Source of the DNA: an uncultured Spirochaetia bacterium
GTDB lineage: Bacteria > Spirochaetota > Spirochaetia > JABEVK01
Length of the DNA: 64,000 nt
NCBI GenBank assembly: GCA_937960645.1
Contig: CALGPJ010000005.1
Span: 1 to 64,000, forward strand
Direction of reading: 5' to 3'
Shown: positions 26,459 through 35,199 of the stretch, piece after piece
How the letters are laid out: each line of letters opens with the position of its first letter
Numbering within the stretch: position 1 is the first letter of the stretch
The notes under the pieces: generated by a model
What the model saw: the letters and a program-made list of their open reading frames with translations, nothing else
Told to the model about the DNA's origin: nothing
The model's database searches: none
Program-made: the position numbers and the translations under genes

Positions 26459-26788
26459 CTAGGGTGCGAGGACCTTGTCGAGGTAGTCGTCCAGGAGGGC
26501 TTTGGGGTAGGCCCCGGTTTTTCGGCCGATTTCCTGACCGTTGCGAAAAATCACCAGGGTGGGGATGCTGTTGATCTGAAGCTGTTCGGCGATTTCAGGG
26601 TGGACATCGACGTCCACCTTGCAAACACGGATCACCCCCTGACGCTCCTGGGCGATCTGCTCCAACACGGGGGCGATCATTCGGCAGGGACCGCACCATT
26701 CAGCCCAAAAATCGACCAGGACGGGCTCGGAGCTGGATTTGATGGTTTGTTCAAAGGTTTTTGAGTCCAGGGCGGTGATGTCGGCCAT
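26459..26788 (-). CDS. trxA: Thioredoxin
   Basis: 109 residues, AGGAGG before the ATG. The active site WCGPC lies in VLVDFWAEWCGPCRM, with the cis-Pro in SIPTLVIF. It is a general cytosolic disulfide reductase. It is the last gene of the trp operon, after a 256-residue unknown protein. Confidence 0.97.
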   Translation of the reverse strand: MADITALDSKTFEQTIKSSSEPVLVDFWAEWCGPCRMIAPVLEQIAQERQGVIRVCKVDVDVHPEIAEQLQINSIPTLVIFRNGQEIGRKTGAYPKALLDDYLDKVLAP

Positions 26789-26790
26789 GG

Positions 26791-27561
26791 TCAGTCCTCC
26801 TTGGGGGGTTTGAGATCTCTCAGGCGGAAATCTACAATAATTCTATCCCAAAAAGCAAGTGCCTTTTCACAAACCTCCTTTATCCGGGTATCGTTCGAGG
26901 CACTGCCCGTCTGGATCAGCACTCGTGTCCGGTGGAGCCAGAACGAGGCCCGCAGGATGAGCTCCTTCTGCTGTTGGGCGATGCGGTTGAGCGGAGCGGG
27001 TTCCGTCAGCAACGATTTGTACACCTCCTCTTCCCGACCCAGCCGGCCGCTGGCGGGGATGAGCTGGCTCAGCTCCAGATCCCGCTCCCGTGTTTTCTGG
27101 CTGTCGATGGTTCGCAGGTGCGGGACCATCTGGGGCCAGATCGAGGTGGCCAGCCATTCCAGGGCCCCGTAAAGTTTATCCACGTCGAGGTTTGCCTGAG
27201 GGTGAATACCGCGGGAGGGATAGGGTTCGATGGCCTTCTGCAGTTTTTCGATCACCCGGTCCGCGTAGCTCTTGGGCTTGTCGGATTTCGGCCGGGGATT
27301 CATCTCGGCCAGCAGCTGTTCCCGTTTTTCTTCTTCTGCTTTGGCCATCAGGGCTTTGAGGATCTTGATTTCTTCGCTGAGGAAAAACGCCATGTCCATC
27401 ATCTTGAGGCGGGCCAGGCGGTAGCGGTTTTCGAACTCCTGCTTGGCCCTGGGCGGCTTTTGGTAGTGGACGATGTAGTGATCGTACTCCTGGAGGATCT
27501 TCTCGACGGCCTTCTCGATTTCCTGGGCCTTGAGGCCCTTCCCCAAAAGCCAATCGAGCAT
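26791..27561 (-). CDS. Hypothetical protein between trpA and trxA
   Basis: 256 residues, 3 bases after trpA and 2 bases before trxA. It is mostly helical and charged (AEEEKREQLLAEMNPRPK), with no signal peptide, membrane helix or recognisable catalytic motif. The N-terminal half looks like a coiled coil or helical bundle. I do not recognise the family; it may be spirochaete-specific. Position alone does not imply a role in tryptophan synthesis. Confidence 0.75.
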   Translation of the reverse strand: MLDWLLGKGLKAQEIEKAVEKILQEYDHYIVHYQKPPRAKQEFENRYRLARLKMMDMAFFLSEEIKILKALMAKAEEEKREQLLAEMNPRPKSDKPKSYADRVIEKLQKAIEPYPSRGIHPQANLDVDKLYGALEWLATSIWPQMVPHLRTIDSQKTRERDLELSQLIPASGRLGREEEVYKSLLTEPAPLNRIAQQQKELILRASFWLHRTRVLIQTGSASNDTRIKEVCEKALAFWDRIIVDFRLRDLKPPKED

Positions 27562-27564
27562 GAT

Positions 27565-28317
27565 TCAATCCAGAAGGGACCGAACCCGAGCGCACAAGAG
27601 CTCGGTGTAGTCCTCGGGCTTGGAGTCAGGGGGCATTTGGCCGATGGCGCGGACCAGGTGGCTTCCCACCACGATGGCATGGACGTGGGGAGCGAGCAGT
27701 TTTACCTGGGAACTGCTATCGATGCCGAAGCCGCCGAAGACACGCACCCCACGCGTTTTCAGCGATTCCAGAAAGTCCAGCACCTGGGGCTGCAGCTCGG
27801 TATGGGTGCCGGTGATGCCGCTGCGAAGGGCCACGTAGATGTTGGAAAAGCCGCCCTGAAGAATGTGCTCCAGACGCTGCGGCAGGATGCTGGGCACGAT
27901 GACGGGCATGAGGTCCAGGCCCACCTTTCGGGACTCCTCGGCAAGGCCCTCGTCCTGGCCGTAGGCCAGATCGGGGACGATCAAACCGGTCACCCGGTGC
28001 TCCCGGGCACGGCGGCAAAAGGAGGCGATCCCCGGCGTGTACACCAGACTGGCGTAGGCCATGATGTAAAGGGGCACCTCGGGCAGGGACTCCCGAATGC
28101 GCTCGATCAGTTTCCACCCCCTCTCGGGTTTCCACCCCCGATCCAGCGCCCACTGGCAGGCCCCCTGGATGGTGGGACCGTCAGCGCTGGGGTCGGAGAA
28201 CGGAAATTGCACTTCCAGGTAGGCCGCACCCCCCTGGACCATGCCCAGGGCAGCGCCCAACGACGCCTCGTCGGAGGGATAGCCGGCCACCAGATGGGTC
28301 ATCAGGAGCTTAGCCAT
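27565..28317 (-). CDS. trpA: Tryptophan synthase alpha chain
   Basis: 250 residues. The catalytic Glu and Asp are in YLEVQFPFSDPSADGPTIQ. The loop-6 and phosphate-binding segments (GGFGIDSSSQV, IVVGSHLV) are present. It splits indole-3-glycerol phosphate into indole and G3P in a complex with TrpB. It overlaps trpB by 8 bases. Confidence 0.95.
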   Translation of the reverse strand: MAKLLMTHLVAGYPSDEASLGAALGMVQGGAAYLEVQFPFSDPSADGPTIQGACQWALDRGWKPERGWKLIERIRESLPEVPLYIMAYASLVYTPGIASFCRRAREHRVTGLIVPDLAYGQDEGLAEESRKVGLDLMPVIVPSILPQRLEHILQGGFSNIYVALRSGITGTHTELQPQVLDFLESLKTRGVRVFGGFGIDSSSQVKLLAPHVHAIVVGSHLVRAIGQMPPDSKPEDYTELLCARVRSLLD

Positions 28318-29563
28318 GGTGTTTTTCCGCCTCCGAAATCGAAGCCGCCTCGCTGAGCAAAAAATCCCGCCACTGTTGCGGCTGCAGGGCCTTGGCCGTA
28401 ATAAAAATGTCTTTGTCGCCGCGGCCGCTCATGTTGACCAGGATGTTGGCCTTTCGGGGCAGGTGGGGCGCCAGACGGATCGCCGCCGCACCGGCATGGG
28501 CGCTTTCCAGGGCAAACACGATCCCCTCGGTCCGGGCGAAGAACTTCAGCGCATCCAGGGTTTCCTGGTCGGTGACACTCTGAAACTCCACCCGGCCGCT
28601 TTTTCCGAGAAAGGCCAGCTCGGGGCCGATGCCGGCGTAGTCCAGGCCGGCGCTGACCGAGTGGGTCCGTTCCACCTGGCCGTCATCGTCCAGGATGAAA
28701 TAGCTCTTGTACCCCTGAACGATGCCCACGCGCCCGGCCTGGGTCATACGCACCGCGTTTTCGCCCAGCTGGGGACCGCGGCCGCCGGCCTCCACCCCGA
28801 TCAGTCGCACATCCTCGTCGACAAAGGCCGAAAACAGCCCGATGGCATTGGAGCCGCCGCCCACGCAGGCCAGGATGGCATCCAGTTTGACATCCCTCAG
28901 TTGTTCCCTGACCTCCCGCCCGATCACGGACTGAAACTCCCGCACCATATCCGGGAAGGGTGCCGGGCCGAGGGCCGAGCCCAAAAGGTAATGCGTGTTT
29001 TCCCAGGAAGCGGCCCAATCGCGCAGGGCCTCGTTGACCGCATCCTTGAGGGTCCGCGTCCCCGAGGTCACCGGGACCACCTCGGCCCCGAAGAGCTCCA
29101 TCAGGAACACGTTGGGGCGCTGACGCCGCACATCGACCTCCCCCATGTAGACCCGGCAAGGCAGGCCCAACCGCGCGCAGGCGGCGGCCGTTGCCACCCC
29201 GTGCTGGCCGGCCCCGGTCTCGGCGATGATCCGGGTCTTGCCCATCATCCTGGCCAGAAGGGCCTGACCCATAGCGTTGTTGATTTTGTGGGCGCCGGTG
29301 TTGGCCAGTCCCTCGAGCTTGACGTAGATGTTGGCCCCGCCCAGTTCCTCGCTGGCGCGATGCGCCCGAAGCACGGGAGTGGGACGTCCGATGTACTCGA
29401 CGCGCAAGCGCTCGAGCTCCGATTGAAAGGCCGGATCGGGATAAAAACGGTGGAACGCCTCTTCGAGCTCCTCGAGGGGGCGGCGAAGCACCTCGGCCAC
29501 GTATCGGCCGCCGAACTCGCCAAAGTAGCCGTTACGGGAAGGCAATGCGGACCTCCTCGACAA
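28310..29563 (-). CDS. trpB: Tryptophan synthase beta chain
   Basis: 417 residues. The PLP Lys is in HKINNAMGQ, the catalytic Glu in AETGAGQHGVATA and the phosphate cup in GGGSNAIG. It belongs to the TrpB1 type, which pairs with TrpA. It overlaps trpCF by 32 bases and trpA by 8 bases. Confidence 0.96.
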   Translation of the reverse strand: MSRRSALPSRNGYFGEFGGRYVAEVLRRPLEELEEAFHRFYPDPAFQSELERLRVEYIGRPTPVLRAHRASEELGGANIYVKLEGLANTGAHKINNAMGQALLARMMGKTRIIAETGAGQHGVATAAACARLGLPCRVYMGEVDVRRQRPNVFLMELFGAEVVPVTSGTRTLKDAVNEALRDWAASWENTHYLLGSALGPAPFPDMVREFQSVIGREVREQLRDVKLDAILACVGGGSNAIGLFSAFVDEDVRLIGVEAGGRGPQLGENAVRMTQAGRVGIVQGYKSYFILDDDGQVERTHSVSAGLDYAGIGPELAFLGKSGRVEFQSVTDQETLDALKFFARTEGIVFALESAHAGAAAIRLAPHLPRKANILVNMSGRGDKDIFITAKALQPQQWRDFLLSEAASISEAEKHHG

Positions 29564-30956
29564 AACGAAGAATTTTTTCCGGGTCCTTGATCCCGGGCTG
29601 TTTTTCGAGCCGGGAACTGGCGTCTACCAGCTCGGGCTTCCAGCGTTGCACCACCTCGGCAACGTTTTCTACCCCCAGCCCGCCGGCGAGCCACAGGGGC
29701 TGATCCTCGATACTCGACAGAATCTCGTCGGCCACCCTTTGACCCGTCCCCCCCTTCCGATCCGGCGAAAAGGCATCGATCAGGAACCGCGGCGGCCAAA
29801 TTCCCCGCCAGGGATCGCATTCGATAGCGGTTTGGGGGCTGATGGCCTTGTAGGCCCGATGGGCTTGGATCTTGACGAAGTCCGGCGTCTCCTCGCCGTG
29901 AAACTGCAGGGCATCGAGGGAGCCCTCCTCCAACAGCTCCTCGATCGGGGGCGGTATCGGCTGGTCCGGCCCCAGCTGAACCACGCCCACCTTGAGGAGA
30001 GAACATCCCCCGAGACTGCGGATAAACACTGGGCTCACTTGCCGGGGGCTGGGGGCCAGGACGAAGCCGGCGATGTCGGCCCCAGCCTGTTCGGCCAATT
30101 TGAGGTCCGTCTCCCGGGTGATGCCGCAAATCTTCACCAGGGGCCCGGGGTTGACTTTGGGAGCGTAAAGCCTCGACCAAAACGAGGGGCGGGGCCAGGG
30201 ACGATAGGTCGCCACCAATTTTCGGGCCAGCTGTGGATCTCGAACCGCCCCCTCCCCGACCAGGACGCCATGAAACTGGTTCAACGCTGTCCAGTTCGCC
30301 TGGTAAGGTTCAAAGATTCCCGATTCGTAGATGACCTGGGCGTTCCAATCCACCAGCGAGCGAATTTTTAGGGGGAGCACGGGGTCGACCCGGAACGTGG
30401 CGAGGTCCCGGCAATTGATCCCCAAAAACCGGGGACGAAGGCGGCGCGCCTTCGCCATGTCCTCGCGGTCATGGACCTCCATCAATACGGCCAGCCCCAG
30501 TCGCCGTGCTTCGTTGTAGCGCTCGGTCAGGGTCTTTTGGTCCAACAGGGCCGCAATCAAGAGAATGGCGTCCGCTCCGGCCCGCCAACTGACGACGATG
30601 TCCTCTTCGGTAGAGAGAAAATCTTTGCGCAGGACGGCAAGATCGGGGAAGGCGTTTTTGACGGCCATGAGGTCTGCCAGGCTCCCGCCAAAACGATCTT
30701 CCTCGGTGAGGACACTCACCGTTCGCACCCCGGCCTCGTAGTAGCGTCGGGCCATTTCCACAGGGTCTAAATCCGGGTCGATGTCGCCGCGGCTGGGGGA
30801 GCGCCTTTTGATTTCACAGATCACGGGGGGTTGGCGAAGAAAAAACGACACGGGCACCTGGCGGCGCTCCGGCACCGGGTGGCCGAACTCCGGCCCGAGG
30901 CGGCCCATGGTTTCCAATCGTTTTTCAAGAATGTCGAACAAAATGCCTTTTTTCAT
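29532..30956 (-). CDS. trpCF: Fused indole-3-glycerol-phosphate synthase / phosphoribosylanthranilate isomerase
   Basis: 474 residues. Residues 1 to about 260 are TrpC (ICEIKRRSPSRGDI, VLRKDFL, GINCRDLATF, VGEGAV). From about 272 the TrpF domain begins with VKICGI and continues through ALQFHGEE and FLIDAF to LAGGLGVENV. The fusion catalyses two successive steps, as in E. coli. It overlaps trpGD by 4 bases. Confidence 0.95.
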   Translation of the reverse strand: MKKGILFDILEKRLETMGRLGPEFGHPVPERRQVPVSFFLRQPPVICEIKRRSPSRGDIDPDLDPVEMARRYYEAGVRTVSVLTEEDRFGGSLADLMAVKNAFPDLAVLRKDFLSTEEDIVVSWRAGADAILLIAALLDQKTLTERYNEARRLGLAVLMEVHDREDMAKARRLRPRFLGINCRDLATFRVDPVLPLKIRSLVDWNAQVIYESGIFEPYQANWTALNQFHGVLVGEGAVRDPQLARKLVATYRPWPRPSFWSRLYAPKVNPGPLVKICGITRETDLKLAEQAGADIAGFVLAPSPRQVSPVFIRSLGGCSLLKVGVVQLGPDQPIPPPIEELLEEGSLDALQFHGEETPDFVKIQAHRAYKAISPQTAIECDPWRGIWPPRFLIDAFSPDRKGGTGQRVADEILSSIEDQPLWLAGGLGVENVAEVVQRWKPELVDASSRLEKQPGIKDPEKILRFVEEVRIAFP

Positions 30957-32557
30957 CGTCTTGCCTTGATCTGACGAACGGTATCCAGGATCTCTTCCAG
31001 TTTAGCCCGAACCTGCCCGCCTGCAAGGGCTTCTCGGGCCAGGGCGATCCCATCCTTTAAGGTGTCCGCCTTCCGGGCCACCCAAAGGGCGGCACCGGCA
31101 TTGGCCGCCACCGCGTCAGCCAGAGCACGCCGCCCCTCGCCGCGGATCAGTTCCCGGGCCAACTCGGCATTCTGGGCGGCCGTTCCTCCGATCATGTCGC
31201 TCAGCGGGTGCTCTGCCAGACCAAGGTCCGCGGGCCGCACCGTTTGGCGCTCCACGTCGCCCTCGAACCCAACATACAGGTTCGTCGGACCGCACACACT
31301 CAGCTCGTCCTGGCCATCCTCGGCATGGAGAGCCACGACCCGCTGAACACCCAAAAGCCGGGCGGCCCGGGCCAGAACGGGGGCCAGGGCGTCGCTGAAG
31401 ACTCCGATCACCTGGAAGGCCGCCCGAGCCGGATTAGCTAAAGGCCCCAACAGGTTCATGATGGTCTTGACCCCCAGCTCCCGGCGAACCTGGGCGGCAT
31501 GCCTCATGGCGGCGTGGTACTTCGGAGCGAACAGAAACGCAAATCCGGTCGTCTGCAGGAGCTCGGCGGCCTCGGCGGGTTCGAGTTCGATGTCCAGCCC
31601 TAGCTCCTGATAAAACTCGGCGCTGCCACTGCGGGAGCTCACGGCGCGGTTTCCGTGTTTCGCGGTGGGTACCCCACAGGCCGCCGTCACCAGGGCGGTC
31701 AGCGAGCTGACGTTGAAGGTCCCCAATTCGTCGCCGCCGGTTCCGCAGGTGTCCAGGGTAGGCACGCTCACGGGGAAGGGCCGCTGCTTGTCGCGCAGCA
31801 CACTCACGCAGGCGGCGATTTCTTCCGGCGAGGGCCCCTTGGCGGTGAGGGCAACCAACACACCGGCGAGCTGGGCCGGGGTCATGGCCCCCTCGGTGAT
31901 CTCGTCCATCACATTGACGGCTTCCTGTCTCTCCAGATCCTGGCGCTGAATGAGTTTGTTCAGGTATTCCCGATAGGGAAAAGACTCGCGCCGATACCGC
32001 AAAAAGTTGGACAGGAGCTTCTTGCCGTGTTCGCTGGCGATGCTCTCGGGGTGGAACTGCACACCTTCAAGGGGCCAGACCTTGTGCCGCACCCCCATGA
32101 TCTCACCATCGGGGCTTCGGGCGGTCACCTCGAGATCCTCGGGAAGGTGATCGGGATCGATGACGAGGCTGTGGTACCGGGTAAAATTGCTGGGCGAGGG
32201 AATGCCCCGAAACAGCCCCTTGCCGTCGTGCGAAATGGCGTGGACCTTGCCGTGCACAATGTCCCTGGCCTGGATGATCGGTGCCCCCAGGGCATAACCG
32301 ATGGCCTGGTGCCCCAGGCAGACGCCCAAAATCGGTATCTTGCTTCCGAGCTTACGAATCACCTCGACGCTGATCCCCGCTTCCTCGGGACGTCCTGGCC
32401 CGGGTCCGATCAGGATGCCCCGGGGTTGCATTTTTTCCAGCTGTGCGACCGTGATCTCGTCGTTTCGAAAGACCTTGATTTCCTGGTCGGTCAGTTCGAT
32501 GAGGTACTGCACGATGTTGAACGTGAACGAATCGTAATTGTCGATGACGACGTACAT
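30953..32557 (-). CDS. trpGD: Fused anthranilate synthase amidotransferase / anthranilate phosphoribosyltransferase
   Basis: 534 residues. The N-terminal glutamine amidotransferase (about 1-190) has the Cys nucleophile in GVCLGHQAIG and the His-Glu pair in FHPESI. The C-terminal AnPRT (from about 200) has the PRPP motif CGTGGDE and KHGNRAVSS. The fusion feeds ammonia to TrpE and then attaches ribose phosphate to anthranilate. The ATG directly follows the trpE stop. Confidence 0.96.
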   Translation of the reverse strand: MYVVIDNYDSFTFNIVQYLIELTDQEIKVFRNDEITVAQLEKMQPRGILIGPGPGRPEEAGISVEVIRKLGSKIPILGVCLGHQAIGYALGAPIIQARDIVHGKVHAISHDGKGLFRGIPSPSNFTRYHSLVIDPDHLPEDLEVTARSPDGEIMGVRHKVWPLEGVQFHPESIASEHGKKLLSNFLRYRRESFPYREYLNKLIQRQDLERQEAVNVMDEITEGAMTPAQLAGVLVALTAKGPSPEEIAACVSVLRDKQRPFPVSVPTLDTCGTGGDELGTFNVSSLTALVTAACGVPTAKHGNRAVSSRSGSAEFYQELGLDIELEPAEAAELLQTTGFAFLFAPKYHAAMRHAAQVRRELGVKTIMNLLGPLANPARAAFQVIGVFSDALAPVLARAARLLGVQRVVALHAEDGQDELSVCGPTNLYVGFEGDVERQTVRPADLGLAEHPLSDMIGGTAAQNAELARELIRGEGRRALADAVAANAGAALWVARKADTLKDGIALAREALAGGQVRAKLEEILDTVRQIKARR

Positions 32558-33949
32558 TTAAACCTCCAGCCCGACGCTGTGGGCCATGGCGCGCAGTTTT
32601 TCGTTGGTTTCCTCCAGCTCGCGTTCGGGCCGGCTGTCGTAAACGATACCCGCACCCGCCTGGAGAGCCAACCGATTGCCGCTCTTCCAGCCGCAGCGGA
32701 TGGCGATGCAAGTATCCAGGTCGCCGCCGGGTCCGACCCAGCCCACCACCCCGGCATAGAAGCGGCGGGCCACCGGCTCCAACGTGCTCAGGATTTCGAT
32801 GGCCCGAATCTTGGGGGCCCCGGAAACCGTACCGGCGGGAAAGGTGGCCCGCAGCGCGTCGGTCCCGAGCATACCGGGGCGCAGTTTTCCGCTCACCCCG
32901 CTCACGATGTGCATCACATGGCTGTAGCGCTCCACCACGTAATAGTCGGGCACCGCGATGCTTCCCCGCTCGCAGACCCGGCCCAAATCGTTTCGCGCCA
33001 GATCAACCAGCATGAGGTGTTCGGCCTGTTCCTTGGTGTCGGCCAGAAGTTCTTTTTCCAGGGCCTTGTCCTCCCCTTCGTCTTTACCGCGTCGACGTGT
33101 GCCGGCGATCGGCCGGATCAGCGCCTGGCCGTTTTTGACCTTGACGTGGACCTCGGGACTGGCACCAAAAAGCTGACCGTTGCCAAAGTCCAGGTAAAAC
33201 ATGTAGGGAGAAGGATTGTTGGATCGGAGGTGGCGGTAGGCCTCGATCGCGGGAATATCGGTTTCGACAAGAAGGCGACGGCTCAACACCCCCTGCAACA
33301 GGTTGCCCTTGATGATGTGATCACGCACCACCTCGACGCCGTGGCGAAACGAATCGGCCCACTCATCGGGTAAGAGTACGGCCCTGGTGGATGTACTGTC
33401 CGCGTTGAGGAATTCCCACTGGCCGTCGCCGATCTGCTCCTCGATGCCCTGCAGGGCTTCCTCCAGATCGATGTCCGCCTCTTTCCAGTTCATCCCGATC
33501 AGATAGATCAGGTCGGTATAATGATCGAATACGGCCCAAACGTGCCCAAAAAGAAAGATGGCCTCGGGTAGATTTAAGGGATCGTCCTGGGGTTGAAGGA
33601 CGATCGTGTCGAAGTACCGACAGTTTTCGTAAGCCAGGAAACCCACGCCCCCCGAAGGAAAGGGAAAATCCTGGCGCGGATTCGGAAGCTGATTGGCGAA
33701 GTAGACAAGAAGATCGAGGATATCGCGGTGGATGCTCCTGATTCTGCTCTTTTTCCCCTCTTTGACGAAAAAGCATTCCCGTTGCTGCTGGATGATTCGA
33801 AACGCCTCCCTTACCAGAAGCAAACTGTAGCGGGAGCGGCCATGCTGCGCGGAACTGCTTTCGAGAAGAACGGCAGCCCCGAGTTTGCGTGCTAGGCTGT
33901 AAGGGGTGTATCTTTCCCCTTGCAACACTCTGATGAGTGATTCCGGCAT
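32558..33949 (-). CDS. trpE: Anthranilate synthase component I
   Basis: 463 residues. The Trp feedback-binding motif LLESS is present at 28-32, so the enzyme is probably inhibited by Trp. The chorismate-site motifs (FGASPEVHVKV, RPIAGTRRRG, DLARNDLGRVC, FPAGTVSGAPK) are intact. It makes anthranilate from chorismate with the TrpG part of the next gene. The start has GAGG about 10 bases upstream, but that site lies in a hairpin arm. Confidence 0.96.
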   Translation of the reverse strand: MPESLIRVLQGERYTPYSLARKLGAAVLLESSSAQHGRSRYSLLLVREAFRIIQQQRECFFVKEGKKSRIRSIHRDILDLLVYFANQLPNPRQDFPFPSGGVGFLAYENCRYFDTIVLQPQDDPLNLPEAIFLFGHVWAVFDHYTDLIYLIGMNWKEADIDLEEALQGIEEQIGDGQWEFLNADSTSTRAVLLPDEWADSFRHGVEVVRDHIIKGNLLQGVLSRRLLVETDIPAIEAYRHLRSNNPSPYMFYLDFGNGQLFGASPEVHVKVKNGQALIRPIAGTRRRGKDEGEDKALEKELLADTKEQAEHLMLVDLARNDLGRVCERGSIAVPDYYVVERYSHVMHIVSGVSGKLRPGMLGTDALRATFPAGTVSGAPKIRAIEILSTLEPVARRFYAGVVGWVGPGGDLDTCIAIRCGWKSGNRLALQAGAGIVYDSRPERELEETNEKLRAMAHSVGLEV

Positions 33950-33953
33950 AAAA

Positions 33954-33988
33954 GGGGGACCTCTGGTTCAAACTATCGGAGATCCCCC
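33954..33988 (-). terminator. Hairpin immediately before trpE (ssb terminator or trp leader)
   Basis: A 10-bp stem with one G-U pair (33954-33963 with 33979-33988) has a 15-base loop and is followed on the minus strand by four U residues that touch the trpE ATG. It can end ssb transcription, but the arm also contains the only ribosome site of trpE. Possible promoter elements lie across the loop. Confidence 0.55.
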
Positions 33989-33998
33989 CTTCGGTCAA
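33970..33998 (-). promoter_or_regulatory. Possible trpE promoter inside the hairpin
   Basis: TTGACC (33993-33998), 17-base spacer, TAGTTT (33970-33975). Expected +1 near 33963 would give a leader of about 14 bases that starts with GAGG and excludes one hairpin arm. The 55-base ssb-trpE gap leaves no room for a leader peptide. Confidence 0.45.
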
Positions 33999-34004
33999 GA
34001 CAGC

Positions 34005-34397
34005 TCAAAAAGCGGGCACTTCCTCATCCTCGATGATCTCCTCCTCGTCTTTTGCTTTGGTTGGGGCGGTCTGGGTGTAGAACTGGACATCGTTGCCGAT
34101 GATCTTGATGCGCGAGTGCTGCTTGCCCTCGTCGTCCATCCATCGATCCTGTTTGAGCCTGCCGGCAACACGGACGGATTTGCCCTTCTTCAAAAGCTCC
34201 TGACACTTGAGGGCCGTCTGATTCCAAACCTCGACATCGAAGAACGACACCTCGCTGCGCTTTTCGTCATTCACCGTATAATAACGGTTGTGCGCGATGC
34301 TGAACTTACAGACCTTTGACCCTTTTGGGGTGGTGATCATGGTGGGGTCCTTCACGAGGTTCCCTTCCATCACGATGGAATTACCGAGCCTGAGCAT
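34005..34397 (-). CDS. ssb: Single-stranded DNA-binding protein
   Basis: 130 residues, AAGGAGGT before the ATG at 34397. An OB fold (1-105) is recognisable from SIVMEGNLVKDPTM and FDVEVWNQTA. The short acidic tail ends EDEEVPAF in place of the usual DDDIPF; the final Phe is kept, so partner binding is plausible. The gene is upstream of trpE on the same strand, separated by a hairpin. Confidence 0.92.
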   Translation of the reverse strand: MLRLGNSIVMEGNLVKDPTMITTPKGSKVCKFSIAHNRYYTVNDEKRSEVSFFDVEVWNQTALKCQELLKKGKSVRVAGRLKQDRWMDDEGKQHSRIKIIGNDVQFYTQTAPTKAKDEEEIIEDEEVPAF

Positions 34398-34499
34398 TTT
34401 TTACCTCCTTCTTTTTGGTGCTCATCTATACAACCCGTTTTTTTTGATTTTTGTACCTGTTTTTGAAGGAGGAGCGGAGAAAATTATTTGAAAAACAGC

Positions 34500-34505
34500 T
34501 AAGAT
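34500..34505 (+). promoter_or_regulatory. -10 box of the flavodoxin-like gene, leaderless
   Basis: TAAGAT ends 6 bases before the ATG at 34512 and there is no Shine-Dalgarno sequence. No convincing -35 box is seen at 16-18 bases, so the call rests on the -10 box and the spacing rule alone. Confidence 0.4.
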
Positions 34506-34511
34506 TCCAAC

Positions 34512-34985
34512 ATGGATGCCCTCATCCTCTACGCCAGCCGCAGTGGCAATACCGAGCGTGCTGCCGAATGGATTGCCGATATACTCCAGGCAAAAGGCCA
34601 TCAGACCGTAAAGCACAACGCACAGGATTTTCACCCGGAGCTTTTGACCCGCTTTCCCCTGATCCTGGCCGGCTGCAGCACCATCGGCGAAGGCGACCTT
34701 TTGCCGGCCTTCTTTCCCTGGGAAAAAGCGTTGCGCGAATTGACTCTGGAAGGGGTCTACGGGGCGGCATTCGGTACCGGGGCCGAACGCTACCGGTATT
34801 TCGCCGAGGCTGTGGTCATCCTGGAGAATCGTCTGAAAAATGCCGGTATCAAACTTCTCTTGCCTGGTTTGAAAATCGATACAACTCTTGGAATACGACG
34901 CGAGCAGGTGGAACCCTGGGCCCGTAGAATCACCGAGAAAATCGACGAAATCCTGTCCAGCGGTGCTACCAATCGCCCCGAATAA
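34512..34985 (+). CDS. Flavodoxin-like protein
   Basis: 157 residues. The FMN phosphate loop SRSGNTERAA follows the first strand (MDALILYA), and the second flavin loop is CSTIGEGDLLPAF in the position of the usual GxxTxxxGxxP. The C-terminal third follows the flavodoxin order. It could be an electron carrier. Whether it serves the ferredoxin-like RnfC relative encoded 5 kb away is speculation. Confidence 0.82.
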   Translation: MDALILYASRSGNTERAAEWIADILQAKGHQTVKHNAQDFHPELLTRFPLILAGCSTIGEGDLLPAFFPWEKALRELTLEGVYGAAFGTGAERYRYFAEAVVILENRLKNAGIKLLLPGLKIDTTLGIRREQVEPWARRITEKIDEILSSGATNRPE

Positions 34986-35133
34986 TCAGGGCCACCGTTC
35001 CTCCGACTGTCAAAATAATGGCCAGGTTAACAGCAGGCATCACCAAAAACTGAAGTTCTGGACCACCCCAAAAAAACAGGATGCCGCTCAACAAACTGAA
35101 GCACATACCACCAAGGATGATGTATTTGCTCAT
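34966..35133 (-). CDS. Small two-helix membrane protein
   Basis: 55 residues. Two hydrophobic segments (about 4-22 and 29-51) are separated by a short turn GGPEL, and the tail is IRGDW. The start at 35133 is leaderless, with an excellent promoter at 35142-35170, which is the main reason to accept the gene. It overlaps the convergent flavodoxin-like gene by 20 bases. No family is recognised. Confidence 0.65.
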   Translation of the reverse strand: MSKYIILGGMCFSLLSGILFFWGGPELQFLVMPAVNLAIILTVGGTVALIIRGDW

Positions 35134-35141
35134 ACCGAGTC

Positions 35142-35170
35142 ATCTTAGATCAAAATGGGGCCCTTGCCAA
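35142..35170 (-). promoter_or_regulatory. Leaderless promoter of the small membrane protein
   Basis: TTGGCA (35165-35170), 17-base spacer, TAAGAT (35142-35147), 8 bases to the ATG. The -35 box overlaps that of the divergent promoter at 35164-35192. Confidence 0.65.
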
Positions 35171-35192
35171 TCTAAAGTGTTCCATTTACTCT
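35164..35192 (+). promoter_or_regulatory. Leaderless promoter of the cyclase-like gene
   Basis: TTGCCA (35164-35169), 17-base spacer, TACTCT (35187-35192), 7 bases to the ATG at 35200. The -35 box shares TGCCA with the opposite promoter. Confidence 0.6.
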
Positions 35193-35199
35193 AAAAGCA

